Below, piece after piece: positions 1 through 11,400 of a stretch of DNA of 64,000 bases. Each line of letters starts with the position of its first letter. The first letter of the stretch is position 1. Position numbers and translations under genes: made by a program. The notes beneath the pieces are model-generated. The model was not told the origin of the DNA. It worked only from the letters and a program-made list of their open reading frames with translations, and did no database searches. Location of the stretch: assembly GCF_002099425.1 (NCBI RefSeq), contig NW_018344184.1, positions 3,607,001 through 3,671,000 on the forward strand, read 5' to 3'. Source of the DNA: Phascolarctos cinereus. Taxonomy: Eukaryota; Chordata; Mammalia; Diprotodontia; Phascolarctidae.

Positions 1-344
1 TTTTTAAAAAAATACCTAAGAAGGATAAAATGAAACAGAACTCTGAGTAGTTATAATAACTAGTCTTGGTCCTAGAGAAGAATTGAGAAAATGAAATTCC
101 CTCCTTTCATTGCCAAACTGGGGTACTACAGATGTGCACAATCACACACACTCTCAGGATGTATGGATGTATTGGTTGATTTTGCTGAACTGTTTCTTGA
201 TTGTCTTCTTTTAAAATCTTTGTTACAAAAGAAAATGTGATGGGTAGAGAATGAGAGATGGAAATATTCCAAAATGAAGGTGATCTAAAAGCAATTAATA
301 AATGTTTAGTTTAAAAAACTACTTACATAATTAAATATATTTGA

Positions 345-445
345 TTCAACATAATTTATTCAAGGCCTATTATATGTCAGGCACTATGTTAGATGCTGGG
401 ATTATAAAAACAGAAAATAAACAGACTATGACCACATCAAAGGTA
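345..445 (-). mobile_element. L2 3' end fragment
   Basis: TATTATATGTCAGGCACTAT is the reverse complement of the L2 tail (cagtgcctggcacatagta...). Short and diverged. Confidence 0.55.
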
Positions 446-479
446 TTATCTATTTGAATATTGGTGGGGGTAGAGTGGT

Positions 480-640
480 CTTAGACTTGTGATTTCATTT
501 ATATGGTACACTCTGGTTTTAGAAATTGCCTCTTTCAATGAAAATCAGCAGATAGTCTGTAACTTAAAGTCTGCACTAGCAGGTTAAGTGTCTTGCTCTG
601 AGTTAGAGAGAGATGTTGGACCCCAGAGAGTTTCCTGAAT
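480..640 (-). mobile_element. CORE-SINE-like fragment
   Basis: Contains GACTTGTGATTTCATTTATA and later GGTTAAGTGTCTTGCTCTG, the minus-strand core of MIR-like SINEs. The first motif recurs at 2453-2488, showing it is a repeat. Diverged. Confidence 0.4.
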
Positions 641-654
641 CTAAGCTATCTTCT

Positions 655-1175
655 ATGGACACTGCCCCTCCTGGAAAATTACAAACCCTTTCTGCTGACT
701 AGGCAAACATTCACTACTTTACTTTTTCTCCTATCAAACAATCTCCTTTTCTACCTGCTTGTAGGAAGACCACCTCCACCTGGATATCTTGCTAGCACCT
801 CAGACTCAAAATGCTAAAACCTAATTCATCATTTTAGCCCTCCCTCTCAAATGGCTCTTTCCAATGATGCCCCCCTATCTTTTCATTTTTTCCAGTTCCC
901 TGGCCTCAGAACCTCCACGCTATATGCTCTTTACTCTCCCTAAATATATGTCCCTCCTCCACCCCCCAAAGACACATAATTAATCACCAAATTATATCAA
1001 GTCTTTGGCAATGTAATCTCTCCCTCTTTTTTTAATCCCACTGACACCTCCCTAATTCAAGGCATGACCACCTCTTGGACTATTACAATGGTCTCCTCAC
1101 TTCTAGAGCCCTCACCAGGCCCGAACTAGTCTATCTTCAGTCTCTCATCTTTCATCCATTTCCTACTCAGTAGCC
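655..1175 (+). mobile_element. L2 fragment
   Basis: Pyrimidine-rich plus-strand L2 sequence, clearest at 1060-1145: ACCTCTTGGACTATTACAAT and GGTCTCCTCACTTCTAG correspond to the L2 segment cctggactattgcaatagcctcc. Upstream part less certain. Confidence 0.5.
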
Positions 1176-1184
1176 ATTCAAATC

Positions 1185-1990
1185 AACAAACACTTAATAA
1201 GCATGTGTTATATGCAAGATGCTCAGTAGGCAGTTCCTATAGAAAGATAGAAAGATAGAAAGATACAACACACACAAAGTGTCCTTGCCCTCAAGGCTCT
1301 GGAAACACAACACGTAACAGCTAAGTAAATATGAGGAAGAAGATGCTAATAACTGCCAGGATCAGGAAAGGCTTCCTGGGGAGATGGCACCTGAGCTGAG
1401 CCTGGAAAGAAAGAAAATTTTCCGAGAGGTAGAAATGAGGAAGGAACGATTCCGGGCACAGGATACCATGAATGTAAATACACAGAAATGAGAACTGGAA
1501 TGTTCAGTTCAAGAAACAGTTAGTTGGCCAGTTAGACTGGAATGGAGCATAATTAAAGGGCAGAAATGTTTTTTTTAAAAAATTGAAAAAGTTGGAGGCA
1601 GATTATTGAGGACCTCAAACGCCAGGCTGAGGAATTCTGTACTTTTGCCCAAAGGTAACAGGAAGCCCTTTAAGATTTTTTTAGTGGATTGATCCAATGT
1701 ATGTGTTTAGAAAGATTATCTTGGGAGCTGTGTGGAGGATGAATTGATGCCACAGAAAGACTGGGAGTTATGGAAACCATTTGGGACATTATTATAACAG
1801 TCAAGGCAAGTAGTAAAGTCAAGAAAATATGGTCCTAAACTAGAATGATAATCATTTGATTGGAGAAAAGGGACATGGATACTAGAGATGTTATAAAAGT
1901 AGAGTCAACAAGATCTGGTTCCTCATTAAATATGGAGATGGGGGTAGAGGTAAATATTGCTGGTAAATATTTAACAACCAGCTTGGGGGG
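1185..1990 (-). mobile_element. L2 copy, minus strand
   Basis: Begins with the reversed L2 tail (CAACAAACACTTAATAAGCA), then GCCCTCAAGGCTCTGG, and passes through reversed ORF2 segments such as TTAGAAAGATTATCTTGGGA and GTGTGGAGGATGAATTGATG. A (GATA)n-like run AGATAGAAAGATAGAAAGAT lies at 1243-1264. The 300 bases after 1990 hold nothing I can assign. Confidence 0.65.
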
Positions 1991-2299
1991 GGGAATGTAC
2001 TCACAACACACTTTTAATAAAAGTTTAACATTTTTGCCATCACTATCTTAAGTATAGACAACCAACAAAACAAACTCTGATTTGTAGCTTTTACCTTTTT
2101 CTGAGATGTAAATACTCACACAGAAAATTTAGCAATCAGCTCTCTCCAGCCTATATGAGCTGGCTTCAGTATACCCTTGGGTGGAAATGATATTCAGGAG
2201 GTCAGAGCCAAGTATGAATCTGAAGATTTAGAGGTGGGTGACTTGGAAGAGGACAGTTTCAACAGAAATGAAAGAGTTTAGAGATTCTAGTTTGGACAC

Positions 2300-2640
2300 T
2301 GAATCATAAGAGCAGAGACTTATAACTGGGACTTTAGAGGCTGTGACCCACAGTTTAAGAAGTGCTGGGGTCTTCAGTGAAAAAAAGTTTTAAGAAGCCA
2401 TGAATCTAGTCCACCCTCATTTTACATTTTCCATGTAAACATTTTCCATGCAGACTTGTGATTTCACGTATATGGTTTGCTCTGTTTTTTTGTTTTGTTT
2501 TGTCTTGTTTTTTGCAAATGAGGAGCCTGATGCTCAAACAGGTTAAGTGACTTCCCAAATCACACAAATAAAAGTGGCAGACACAGAATTTGAATTTGTT
2601 TTTTCTAACTCTCAAGCAAGGGTTAAATTTTCATGGATTT
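2300..2640 (-). mobile_element. MIR/Ther-2-like SINE, interrupted
   Basis: Contains AGTCCACCCTCATTTTACA and, after about 100 bases of other sequence, AAACAGGTTAAGTGACTTCC and GCAGACACAGAATTTGAATT, the reversed CORE. A short L2-like plus fragment (CACAGTTCAAGCCCTTATCA) follows at 2650-2730. Confidence 0.45.
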
Positions 2641-2769
2641 TACCTTCACACCATTGTTTAAATGCATCTGCTTCTCTCCACCAACTCTGCAATCACCACA
2701 GTTCAAGCCCTTATCACATGCAAGCTGAAACCATCACCCAGTGTTTTATAAGTGCGAGAATGTAAATTA

Positions 2770-2930
2770 CTGGAGGAAACTAGATTTAGACCAAGATCTC
2801 CCACCACATACTACAATAAGCTCAAAATGGTATATGACCTAAATATAAAAGGTCATACTATAAAAAAAGAGACAAGACCAAAAAACTTTTACAATAACAG
2901 TATGGAATTATGTGAGAAAAGGGACTAAGC
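2770..2930 (+). mobile_element. L1 ORF2 fragment
   Basis: Short degenerate piece reading like the WKKLDLDQDLPPHT...ISSKW stretch of L1 ORF2 near its C-terminus, directly before the next L1 copy. Confidence 0.5.
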
Positions 2931-2934
2931 TGAT

Positions 2935-4548
2935 CAAATGGCCTCTACAAGTGCCAACCACCCCTTACCTCAACCCCTCAGTGGAGCACCAGCCATGTTC
3001 CCCTATGGTTCTCAGGGCAACATCAGTGCAGCACCAGGTAAGCAGCCAAGAAAACAGCCAGGACCTGCAGCCCTGGGCACAAGAAGCCTGAGACAGCATC
3101 CCTTTCACCCCAGGAGCAAAGCTCAAATTTAAAAGAAAAGAAAAAGGCCAAAAAAGATGAGCAAAAAAACCAAACAAACAAACAATAAAAAAAAAGAATT
3201 TGACCATAGAAAGTTCCTATGGTGACAGGAAAGATCAAGACACAAACTCAAAAGAGGACAACCATATCAAACCACCTATGGACAAAACCCCAAAATAAAA
3301 CAGGAAGTCATCTCAAGCCCAGAAAGAACCCATGGAAGAGCTCAAAAAGGAGCTTAAAAATCATGGAAGAGCAAGAGATAGAAAGAGAAATTTCATTTAA
3401 AGTTACTGTAGACATCATAAAATATTTAGGAGTCTACCTGCCAAAACAAACCCAGGAATTATATGAACACAATTACAAAACACTTTTCACACAAATAAAA
3501 TCAGATCTAAATAAGCGGAAAAACACCAGCTGCTCATGGGTGGGCTGAGCTAATACAATAAAAATTACATTCTACCTAAATTAATTTGCTTATTCAGTAC
3601 CATACCAAACTACCAAAAAATTATTTTATAGAGCTAGAAAAAAATAATAAGGTTCATCTGGAAGAACAAAAGGTCCAGAATATCAAGGGAACTAATGAAA
3701 AGAAATGCTAGGGAAAGTTAGCCTAGCCATATCAGATCTTAAATTTCATTATAGAGCAGCAACCATCAAAACTACTTGGTACTGGCTAAGAAATAGAGTG
3801 GTTGATCAGTGGAATAGGTTAGGTATACAAGACACAGTAGTCAAAGACAATAGTAATCTACTGTTTGATAAACCCAAATCTGCCGTCTCTTCTGTCAGTA
3901 CTCCCCTTCCTGCCATTTACTTAATCTCCTCACTTCCCACTTCCCTATTGGGTATCTTATCCCAGCTTCTGGGATAAGAACTCACTATTTGACAAAAACT
4001 GCTGGGAAAAACTGGAAAAGAGTATGGCAAAAACTAAGCACAGACCAAAATCTTACACCATATACCAAAATAAAGTCAAAATGGGTACACAATTTAGATA
4101 TAAAGCAAATTAGGAGAGCAAGGAATAGTTTACCTGTCAGATGTATGAAGAACCAATTTATGGTTTATGACCAAACGAGAGATAGACAACATTATGAAAT
4201 GCAAAATGGATAATTTTGATTACATTAAATTGAAAAGTTTTTGTATAAACAAAGCCAATGCAACCAAGACTAGGAGGGAAGCAGAAAACTGAGAAATAAT
4301 TTTTACAACCAGTGTCTCTGATAATGGCCTCATTTCTAAAATATATAGAGAACTGAGTCAAATTTATAAGGATACAAGTCATTCTCCAATTGATAAATGG
4401 TCAAAGGATATGAACAGGCAGTTTTCAGATGAAGAAATTAAAGCCATCTGTAGTCATATGAACAAACGCTCTAAATCACTATTGATTAGAGAAATGCAAA
4501 TCAAAACAACTCTGAGGTACCACATCACACCTATAAGAATTTGAGGAA
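2935..4548 (+). mobile_element. L1 copy with ORF1 start joined to ORF2 end
   Basis: About 3150-3370 matches the start of L1 ORF1 (MSKKPNKQTIKKKEFDHRKF, later EELKKELKN-like). From about 3370 it changes directly to the reverse-transcriptase thumb of ORF2 (IKYLGVYLPKQTQELYEHNY, then WYWLRNRVVDQWNRLG). All of the inter-ORF region, endonuclease and RT fingers/palm is absent. A 76-base inverted piece of inter-ORF sequence lies at 3879-3954. Several stops; dead copy. Confidence 0.82.
3879..3954 (-). repeat. Inverted copy of L1 inter-ORF sequence inserted in ORF2
   Basis: Reverse complement of 4772-4847 with about four mismatches in 76 bases. It interrupts ORF2 exactly at FDKP-K(DPSFWDK), as shown by the uninterrupted sister copy at about 36826-36850. 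The insertion seems to have replaced only about three bases. Confidence 0.85.
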
Positions 4549-6418
4549 ATGACAAAAAAATAAGGGATGATAAAGAGGAGTACACAGGATGCAGAAGGAA
4601 GGGAGAGGTAGAATGGGGTAAATTATTTCACATGAAGAGGTGCAAAAAAACTATTTACAGTAGAGGGAAAGATGGGAAGTCAGCAATGAGTATCACTTGA
4701 ACCTTACTCTCATCAGTATTGGATCAAAGAGGGAATAATATACACAATCAGTTGAATGTAGAAATCTATCTTACCCAATAGGGAAGTAGGAAGTGAGGAG
4801 ATTAAGTAAATGGCAGGAGGGGGTGTACTGACAGAAGAGACAGCAGATTGGGGAAAGTGGCAGACAGAAACAAAACACTGTTGAGGAGGGAAAAGGTGAA
4901 AAGAGAGGGAGGACCAACAGGAAGAAAACCAGAATGGAGGGAAATACACAGTTATAATGATAACTTTTAATGTAAATGGCATGAAATCTCCCACAAAATG
5001 AAAGTGGATCACAAACCAGAATCCTACAATATGTTGTTTGCAAGAAACACACTTGAAGCAGAGAGACACACACAGAGTAAAGGTAAGGTGCTAGAACGGA
5101 ATCTATTATGCTTCATCTGAAGTTAAAAAAGCAGGGGTAGCAAGCCTGATTTCAGACAATACAAAAGCAAAAACAGACCTAATTTAAAAAGATAAGGAAG
5201 GAAAGTATATCTTGCTAAAAGGTACAATTAAGTCAGAGCAATGCTAACCATATATGGACCAAGTGGTATAGCATCCAAATTCTTAAAGAAGTTAAGTGAG
5301 TTACAAATTCATGACCAAACAAGAGAAATACAGCCTTACAAAATGTAGAATAGATAATTTTGATTATATTAAATTAAAAAGTTTTTATACAAACAAAACT
5401 AATATTAGAAGGAAAACAGAAAGCTGGGAAACAATCTTTACAGTAAGGGTCTCTGATAAGGGCCTCACTTCTCAAATACATAGAGAACTGAATTTATAAG
5501 AATACAAGCCATTCCCCAACTGATAAATGGTCAAAGGATACCAACAAGCACTTTTCAGATGAAGAAATCAAAGCTATCTATAGGCATATGAAGAAGTGCT
5601 CTAAATCACTTGATTAGAGAAGTGCAAATTAAAACAACTCTGAACTACCACCTCATATCTATCAGATTGGCTAATATGACAAAAAAGGAAAGTAAAAAAT
5701 GTTGGAGAAGATGTGGGAAAAATGGTGGAGTTATGAACTGATTCAACCATTCTGGAGAGCAATTTGGAACTGTGCCCAATGGGCAACCAAATTGTGCATA
5801 CCCCTTGATCCAGCTCCAAATCCCAAAGAGATTATAAAAAAAGAGAAAAGCACCCACATGCACAAAAATTATAGCAGTTCTATTCATGGTGACCAAATAT
5901 TGGGAATTGAAGGAAATTCCCATCAGCTGGGGAATGGCTGAACAAGCTGTGGTATATGAATAGAACGGAAAGATGTGTACGAACTGATCCAAAGTGAAAT
6001 GAGAAGAACCAGGAAAACATCATACAGTGTCAGCAACATTGTGTGATGATCAACTATAAATAACTCAGCTCTTCTCAGCAACACAAGTACAAATGACTCA
6101 CAAAGGAAAATGCTATCCACATCCAATTGAAGAACTGATGGACTCTGGATGCAGATCAAAGCATACTTTTTTCATTTACTTTACTTTTTCGTGTTTTTTT
6201 TCCTTTTGATCTGTTTCTTCTTTCACAACTGTGACTAATATAGAAATATCTTTGCATGAAAGCACATGTATAGACTATATCAAAATGCCTACCATTTTCA
6301 GAAGAGGGGAGGGAGGGAGAAAAATTTGGAACTCAAAATCTTGTAAAAGTGAATGCTAAAAATTGTCTTGACATATAATTGGGAAAAAAATAAAATATTG
6401 TTGAAAATATAAAAAAAC
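4549..6418 (+). mobile_element. L1 copy, inter-ORF to 3' end, with ORF2 middle deleted
   Basis: Inter-ORF purine-rich spacer at 4549-4955 (compare 60040-60300), then the start of the ORF2 endonuclease at about 4957-5285 (TFNVNGMKSP, NPTICCLQETHLKQRDTH-like, DKEGKYILLKGTI). At about 5300 it jumps to the ORF2 C-terminus (MTKQEKYSLTK, then NFDYIKLKSFYTNKTN), followed by 3' UTR and A-rich tail to 6418. Reverse transcriptase is missing. Dead copy. Confidence 0.82.
4772..4847 (+). repeat. Source-like partner of the inverted repeat at 3879-3954
   Basis: Part of the purine-rich L1 inter-ORF spacer in its normal orientation. The two arms are 817 bases apart and about 95 percent identical. Confidence 0.85.
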
Positions 6419-6479
6419 ACAATCAAATTAAAGTCAACAAAAGCATGACTAACTTTTTTTCTCACCAGCTGTTCTCTGG

Positions 6480-6885
6480 GCTCTTCCATAATGCTCCAGA
6501 AACCTCTTCATCCTGGAAGATTTCAGCCCTTAGGATTTCCACCTTGGAAGGACATTTTACCTGTGGCCCTTCCCTCTGATGGAATGCCTTCTCTCAGAAT
6601 CTCCATTTAAGAAAGGCATCCAGGCTAGCCATCTCTTCATTTCTCACCAGGCTTCATTCAGCATTTCTTCATTATCTCCCACCTCCATGTTCCCTTTTCA
6701 GCTTCCTTGAAACCTCCTCTTCCTCCCCCACTGCCATTTTCAGCTTCCTTTGTCTCTTCCCATTAGAATATAAGCCCACCGAGGTGAGGGACTATGTTTT
6801 TTACTTAAATTTATATTCCCAAGGCTTAGCACAGTGCCAGGCACATAGCAGGCACTTAATAAATGCTTATTGACTGATTAACACG
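6480..6885 (+). mobile_element. L2 3' end
   Basis: Runs through L2 ORF2 end to the tail: GAATATAAGCCCACCGAGGT, GGCTTAGCACAGTGCCAGGC, CACTTAATAAATGCTTATTG, ACTGATT. Well-preserved 3' end. Confidence 0.8.
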
Positions 6886-7214
6886 GTTTTCATAAGTGCC
6901 AACAAGCAGCAAATGCAGTGCAGTGATTTAATAAACCATGGGCAAATGGGATGAAATTTGCATATATGGGGGCAATCACTGCCATACTCTACAGTCTCAA
7001 TACACAAGATGGGTTTTGTAGCATTACTACTTGCTGTATTTGAATATGAGATGTATAAAATCAAAATTAAAAAATCTTCAAATGGAACTTAAAAGTACTA
7101 AAATCCCTGTTCTATTTCTCAATATCATTCATTTTGGCAATTACAACAAAATGTTGCCTTTCTGACCCTCAGCAAATTACTTCACTTCTCGGTGCCTCAG
7201 GCAAGTTTCAGACC

Positions 7215-7600
7215 TGCACTGGTTGAGGAAGTTCATTACCAGGAACTTGGAGTCAGAAAGGCCCAAGTTTAAATTCTATTTCAGATACTTACTAGCTATG
7301 TCACCTTGGTCAAATCATTTAATTTTTCTAAGCCTCAGTTTCTCCATCTGTAGAAGGAGGGAGTGGTACTTGATGGTCTCTAAGGTCCCTTCCAGAAATG
7401 ATTCTATGGGGGTAGCTAGGTGGCACAGTGAATAGAGCTCTGGCCTTGGAGTCAAGAGGACCTGAGTTCAAATCCAGCCTCAGACACTGGATACTTACTA
7501 TCTGTGTGACCCTAGGCAAGTCACTTAACCTCGATCACCTCATAAAAAAAAAATTCTCCAGAAATGATTCTATGAAATGATATGCTCGTCCCAACCCCTA
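7215..7600 (+). mobile_element. Ther-2/MIR3-like SINE hosting a younger SINE
   Basis: Plus-strand core (TACTTACTAGCTATGTCACC, CAGTTTCTCCATCTGTAGAA) and a tail TGATGGTCTCTAAGGTCCCT then ATTCTATG. The younger SINE at 7409-7556 is inserted in the tail. Confidence 0.65.
7409..7556 (+). mobile_element. tRNA-headed marsupial SINE (WALLSI/Mar-type)
   Basis: Starts GGGGTAGCTAGGTGGCACAG, has a B-box-like GAGTTCAAATCC, the CACTTAACC segment and an A-tail. Flanked by perfect 18-base repeats TCCAGAAATGATTCTATG at 7391-7408 and 7557-7574. Mobilised by LINE machinery. Confidence 0.92.
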
Positions 7601-7804
7601 TTCCTACCATGATGGATAAATATATAATCAATTTAATAAGAAAATCTCTAAGATCAACTGAAACTAGTCCGAAAATAATAAGAAACATCAGGAGTGGAAA
7701 GACAAAATTGAAAGTCTAAATCCAGGCAATATCATCCATTATATTTATCACTGTGATTCACAAATATTGTTATTGACAGAGAAGAAAGCCTAGTATCTAT
7801 GCTT

Positions 7805-8110
7805 TGTAATAACACTAATAATGATCATGATAATGATGAGAGCAATAATATCTAACATTCATATAGTTTTGCCCACTAGGTGCTAGGAACTATGTTAAGC
7901 ATTTTACAAATACCTCATTTGATCCCCACAATCAGCTGGGCAGTTGGCACTATTATTATCCCTGTTTACAAATGAGAAAACTGAGGCAGACAAAAGTTAA
8001 GTGACTTGCCCAAGGTCACATAACTATTAGGTCTCTAAGGCCAAATCTGAACTCAGGACTTCCTAACTCCAGCCTCAGCTCTAGATCCACTGTACCACCT
8101 ACCTGCCTCT
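7805..8110 (-). mobile_element. MIR SINE
   Basis: Reversed MIR in full order: AATATCTAACATTCATATAG, CTCATTTGATCCCCACAAT, AATGAGAAAACTGAGGCAGA, AAGTGACTTGCCCAAGGTCA. Confidence 0.8.
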
Positions 8111-8872
8111 GTATAAATGATTTAGCTATCGATATCATGAAACTTAGTAAATTGAAGTGGTAACAGAAAAGTGAATATATGGAACATGTTAACAGTACAA
8201 GATAACTTTTCCTAGAGAAGCACTACATGATTTTTAATAAAGAAAAAGAAACATTTTCAAAAATCATATCTGTGACACCAACCCCATGGTTTACATTTTA
8301 TAAAGGTTGCTTGTAGAACTGATAAGTGTAAGAAGCCTCATTCAAGAGCTAACTGATTGTTACTGATTGTTATGGTTAAAATAATGCTTGGCAAATTATA
8401 CCAAAGTAGTTTCAAATGGTTACACCTGCAGATAACATGGTGGGAAAGAGAATTGCCCATATGTCTGAAGATCTTTAAGGTCAATTAGTTGGGAAATTAA
8501 AATCATCCTATTTTGCATTGCATTGCATTGCATATGTAATATATAATTGAAACTGATATGAAGGAAGAATTGTTATTTTGCAAATTTACTGATGGCAATG
8601 GCATATCAAAAAACAATTAAGATCACTGATTTATTTTTTTTGTCAAAAAATGATATAATGTGGAAGAACCATGTTAAATTCTGCCTTGCTAAAGCTTAAT
8701 AAATGTCAGGATAAAACTTAGGTCTACAAGCAGTGCCAACGATGTGCTCCTGGAGTCAGCTCAAACCAGCCTGAGAGAGGTAATTGTTAAATTTTCAGTG
8801 TGAGCATTCACACCTCTGAAATCAGCAAACTCTACACATCAGGGCTGGATTTGTTTGTTTGATAGTCTAGAG
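8111..8872. other. Unassigned AT-rich stretch
   Basis: No gene or clear repeat seen. A short (TTGCA)n run (TTTTGCATTGCATTGCATTG) lies at 8512-8531. Confidence 0.5.
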
Positions 8873-9052
8873 TCCCAGGAGTGGAGAGCCTGAGGCCACA
8901 AGGCCACATGTCACCCTCTAGGTCCTCAAGTGTGGCCCTTTGACTGAATCAACCCTCTAGGTCTTCTAGTATGGATTTTAACTAAATCAATTGGATTCAG
9001 TCAAAGGGCCGCACTTGAGGCCCTAGAGGGCCCCGCAGGGTCCCCATCCCGG
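8873..9052. mobile_element. Palindromic hAT-type MITE
   Basis: 180-base element with near-palindromic arms: CCTTTGACTGAATC on the left is answered by GATTCAGTCAAAGGG on the right, and the ends CCCAGGAGTGGAGAGCCTG and CAGGGTCCCCATCCCGG are inverted repeats. It is flanked by GTCTAGAG and GTCTAGAC, 8-base duplications differing by one base, as hAT transposases make. Confidence 0.78.
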
Positions 9053-9269
9053 GTCTAGACTTAGGAAAGTGATGGAAGGAAAAAATGTTAATAATATAGA
9101 TGAAACTTACAAGTTTTTCATGCTTTCCCCCCACCCCATTGTTAAAGATTTCCTAATACATTCCTAAAACACTGACTAAAATGTGGCTTCTCAAGAAACC
9201 AGACACACTACACTCTTCATAGACAAATAATTGTATTGAGAAATAAAAATGAGATGCTACATAGTTTTT

Positions 9270-9424
9270 CAAGTGTTTTGTTTTGTTTTGTTTTTTTGGC
9301 TAGGCAATGGAGTTAAGTGACTTGCCCAGGGTCACACAGCTAGTAAGTGTCTGAGGACAAATCTGAACTCAGGTCTTCCTGATTCCAGGCCTAATGCTCT
9401 GTCCACTGCACCACCTAGCTGCCC
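9270..9424 (-). mobile_element. tRNA-headed marsupial SINE, minus strand
   Basis: Reverse of the 7409-type SINE: a T-rich tail, GTTAAGTGACTTGCCCAGG, GAACTCAGGTCTTCCTGATT, ending CACCTAGCTGCCC. No clear flanking repeats. Confidence 0.82.
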
Positions 9425-9654
9425 ACATATCAAAAATACATTGTAGTTATTTTTATGTTATGTATGTGAAAATAGTGAAGAAATTTATCAATAAATCATT
9501 GTATGTTTAAGATGATAATTTTGTTGTATATTTGAAAAGAATAGCAAGTTGTGCATAGGAGATTTGCAATTTCATGTACAATCATCTTTTTTTATTGTAC
9601 TATGTTATAGAAATGCTTGTTTTATTCCATAAATTAAGAATAAAAGAAAATAAA

Positions 9655-10385
9655 ATAACCCCTGGACTAGGTGGTTTCTTAGGTCCTTTACAACTCTTAA
9701 GATTCTGTGATTCTTCACTAGGCATTTAGGTCCCCTACAATCTGGGCCCAACCTATCTTCCCAACCTTATCTCTTACCATTCTCTAGCGCCTTCCCTATA
9801 CAAACTACCTGCTGCCAATATATATTTCTTGCATGTTCCACACTTTATAATACTCATGTTTTCACCCTCCCTTCCACCAGTGTTACCCTCATTTCTGCTT
9901 ATTATCATTCAATGTCCAGATTCACAATCAAATGAATACCCCCGGTCAGCATAGTCAGAAAGATACATATATCCCCGGCTAGTTTGTCACTTCCCAGAGA
10001 GCAGGGACCTTATTTTATCCATCTCTGCATCCCCCTACTACTTAGCATAGTTCTTGGTACACAATCCTCCTTTGACTCCCTGCTTTTCTGACTTCCTTCA
10101 AGTTTCAGGTAAAATCTCACCCTTTACACAAAGCCTTTCCTGATCTCCCTTAATGCTAGTGCCTTCCCTCTGAGATTGGCTCCAATTTATCCAATTTCTT
10201 ATTTGTACACAGTTGTTTGTGTGTTGTCTCACTCAATAAATTATGAAGTCCTTGAGGACAGTTTTTGAACTGTTTTGTAGCCCCAGCATTTTGCACAGTT
10301 CCTGACACCTGGTAGTATTTCATAAATGCTCACTGACGGGCTTGACTCCACACTAAGTGCTCAATAAATGTTTCTTGAATGAAAT
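9655..10385 (+). mobile_element. L2 3' end
   Basis: Two L2 stretches: CTACAATCTGGGCCCAACCT near 9735, then CACAAAGCCTTTCCTGATCT near 10120 and the tail TGAAGTCCTTGAGGACAG ... GTGCTCAATAAATGTTTCTT. A break near 9950-10080 suggests two overlapping tails. Confidence 0.75.
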
Positions 10386-10495
10386 GACTGAACAAAATTG
10401 TTTAAGTTTATTAGAAAATTGTAATCCTAAAAATAAGGAATAATGAGATGATAAACAAAAATTTTGTTTTTCATAGAGGCTACCTCATATTGCAT

Positions 10496-11400
10496 TTAAT
10501 CATGGTGCGCTCATTCAACCATCAATGGCTGCTGGCCCCTACACTGGGGCCATGAGCCTCATAGCTCAAGAACCATTTGGGGAGGAATCAAAACTATGTT
10601 CCAAGCACCTGTACCATAAGGGATTAGGAATTAATGCTTTACGATCAGGGAACCAGATCAAAGAACGACTATCTTGTACCACGTTCAGAACACCAATGTG
10701 GAGGCTCTCAAAGCAGAATAATGTTAGAACAACCATCAAATATATCCTTTGGGGTATGTGGCAAAAGGCACAAGATGTACTCAACCCATTTTCTCCTGTT
10801 TACTGTCCTACTACCCTCCTCTCGCCCACACACATTCACATATACCCTGATATGTAAGTTGTTTACTTCTCTGCATCAAACCTCTCATAACGCAAGTGAG
10901 ATTGAATGATCCCTCAGATCTGACTGCCATCCTCTAAGCTGAGTTGCTTATGCCAGGACCTATAGTGACTGCATGTCTGATAATGTCAATGTCTCTGTCC
11001 TGTATCCTTTTGCTTTCCTTAACAAATCATTATGTTAGATTTCCTGTACTTAGTGCGGAATTGACTCCTATTACTCATCTCCGGAGGATAGATGTCAGCT
11101 ACAGGGATAAATTTCTTGTAAAAAAATATTCAGGTCTTCAATGTAGGGGACAGCAAATGAAATGTATAAAAGCAAAGAGAACCTTAATAATAGTGTCATT
11201 CATTGTTTCATAGCTACATTCAGGACAAGAACCAAGGCACAATGGAGAGGCAAAGGGAGTAATGAAAATAAGTACAGATATAACAATGTTACCACAAATG
11301 ACACTTTAGATATTTTGAAAATCTTTGCTTTTGGAAGATTGAGAACTAATATTTCTCGAGCACCTTCTTGTCAATCTGCTACTATGTAAAAAAATTTAGA
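10496..11400 (+). other. Unassigned region with two medium ORFs
   Basis: ORFs of 110 codons (10525-10857, starts MAAGPYTGAMSLIAQEPFGE) and 89 codons (10944-11213) follow each other on the plus strand. I recognise neither. No splice or repeat signal decides between a decayed old element and chance. Confidence 0.25.
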
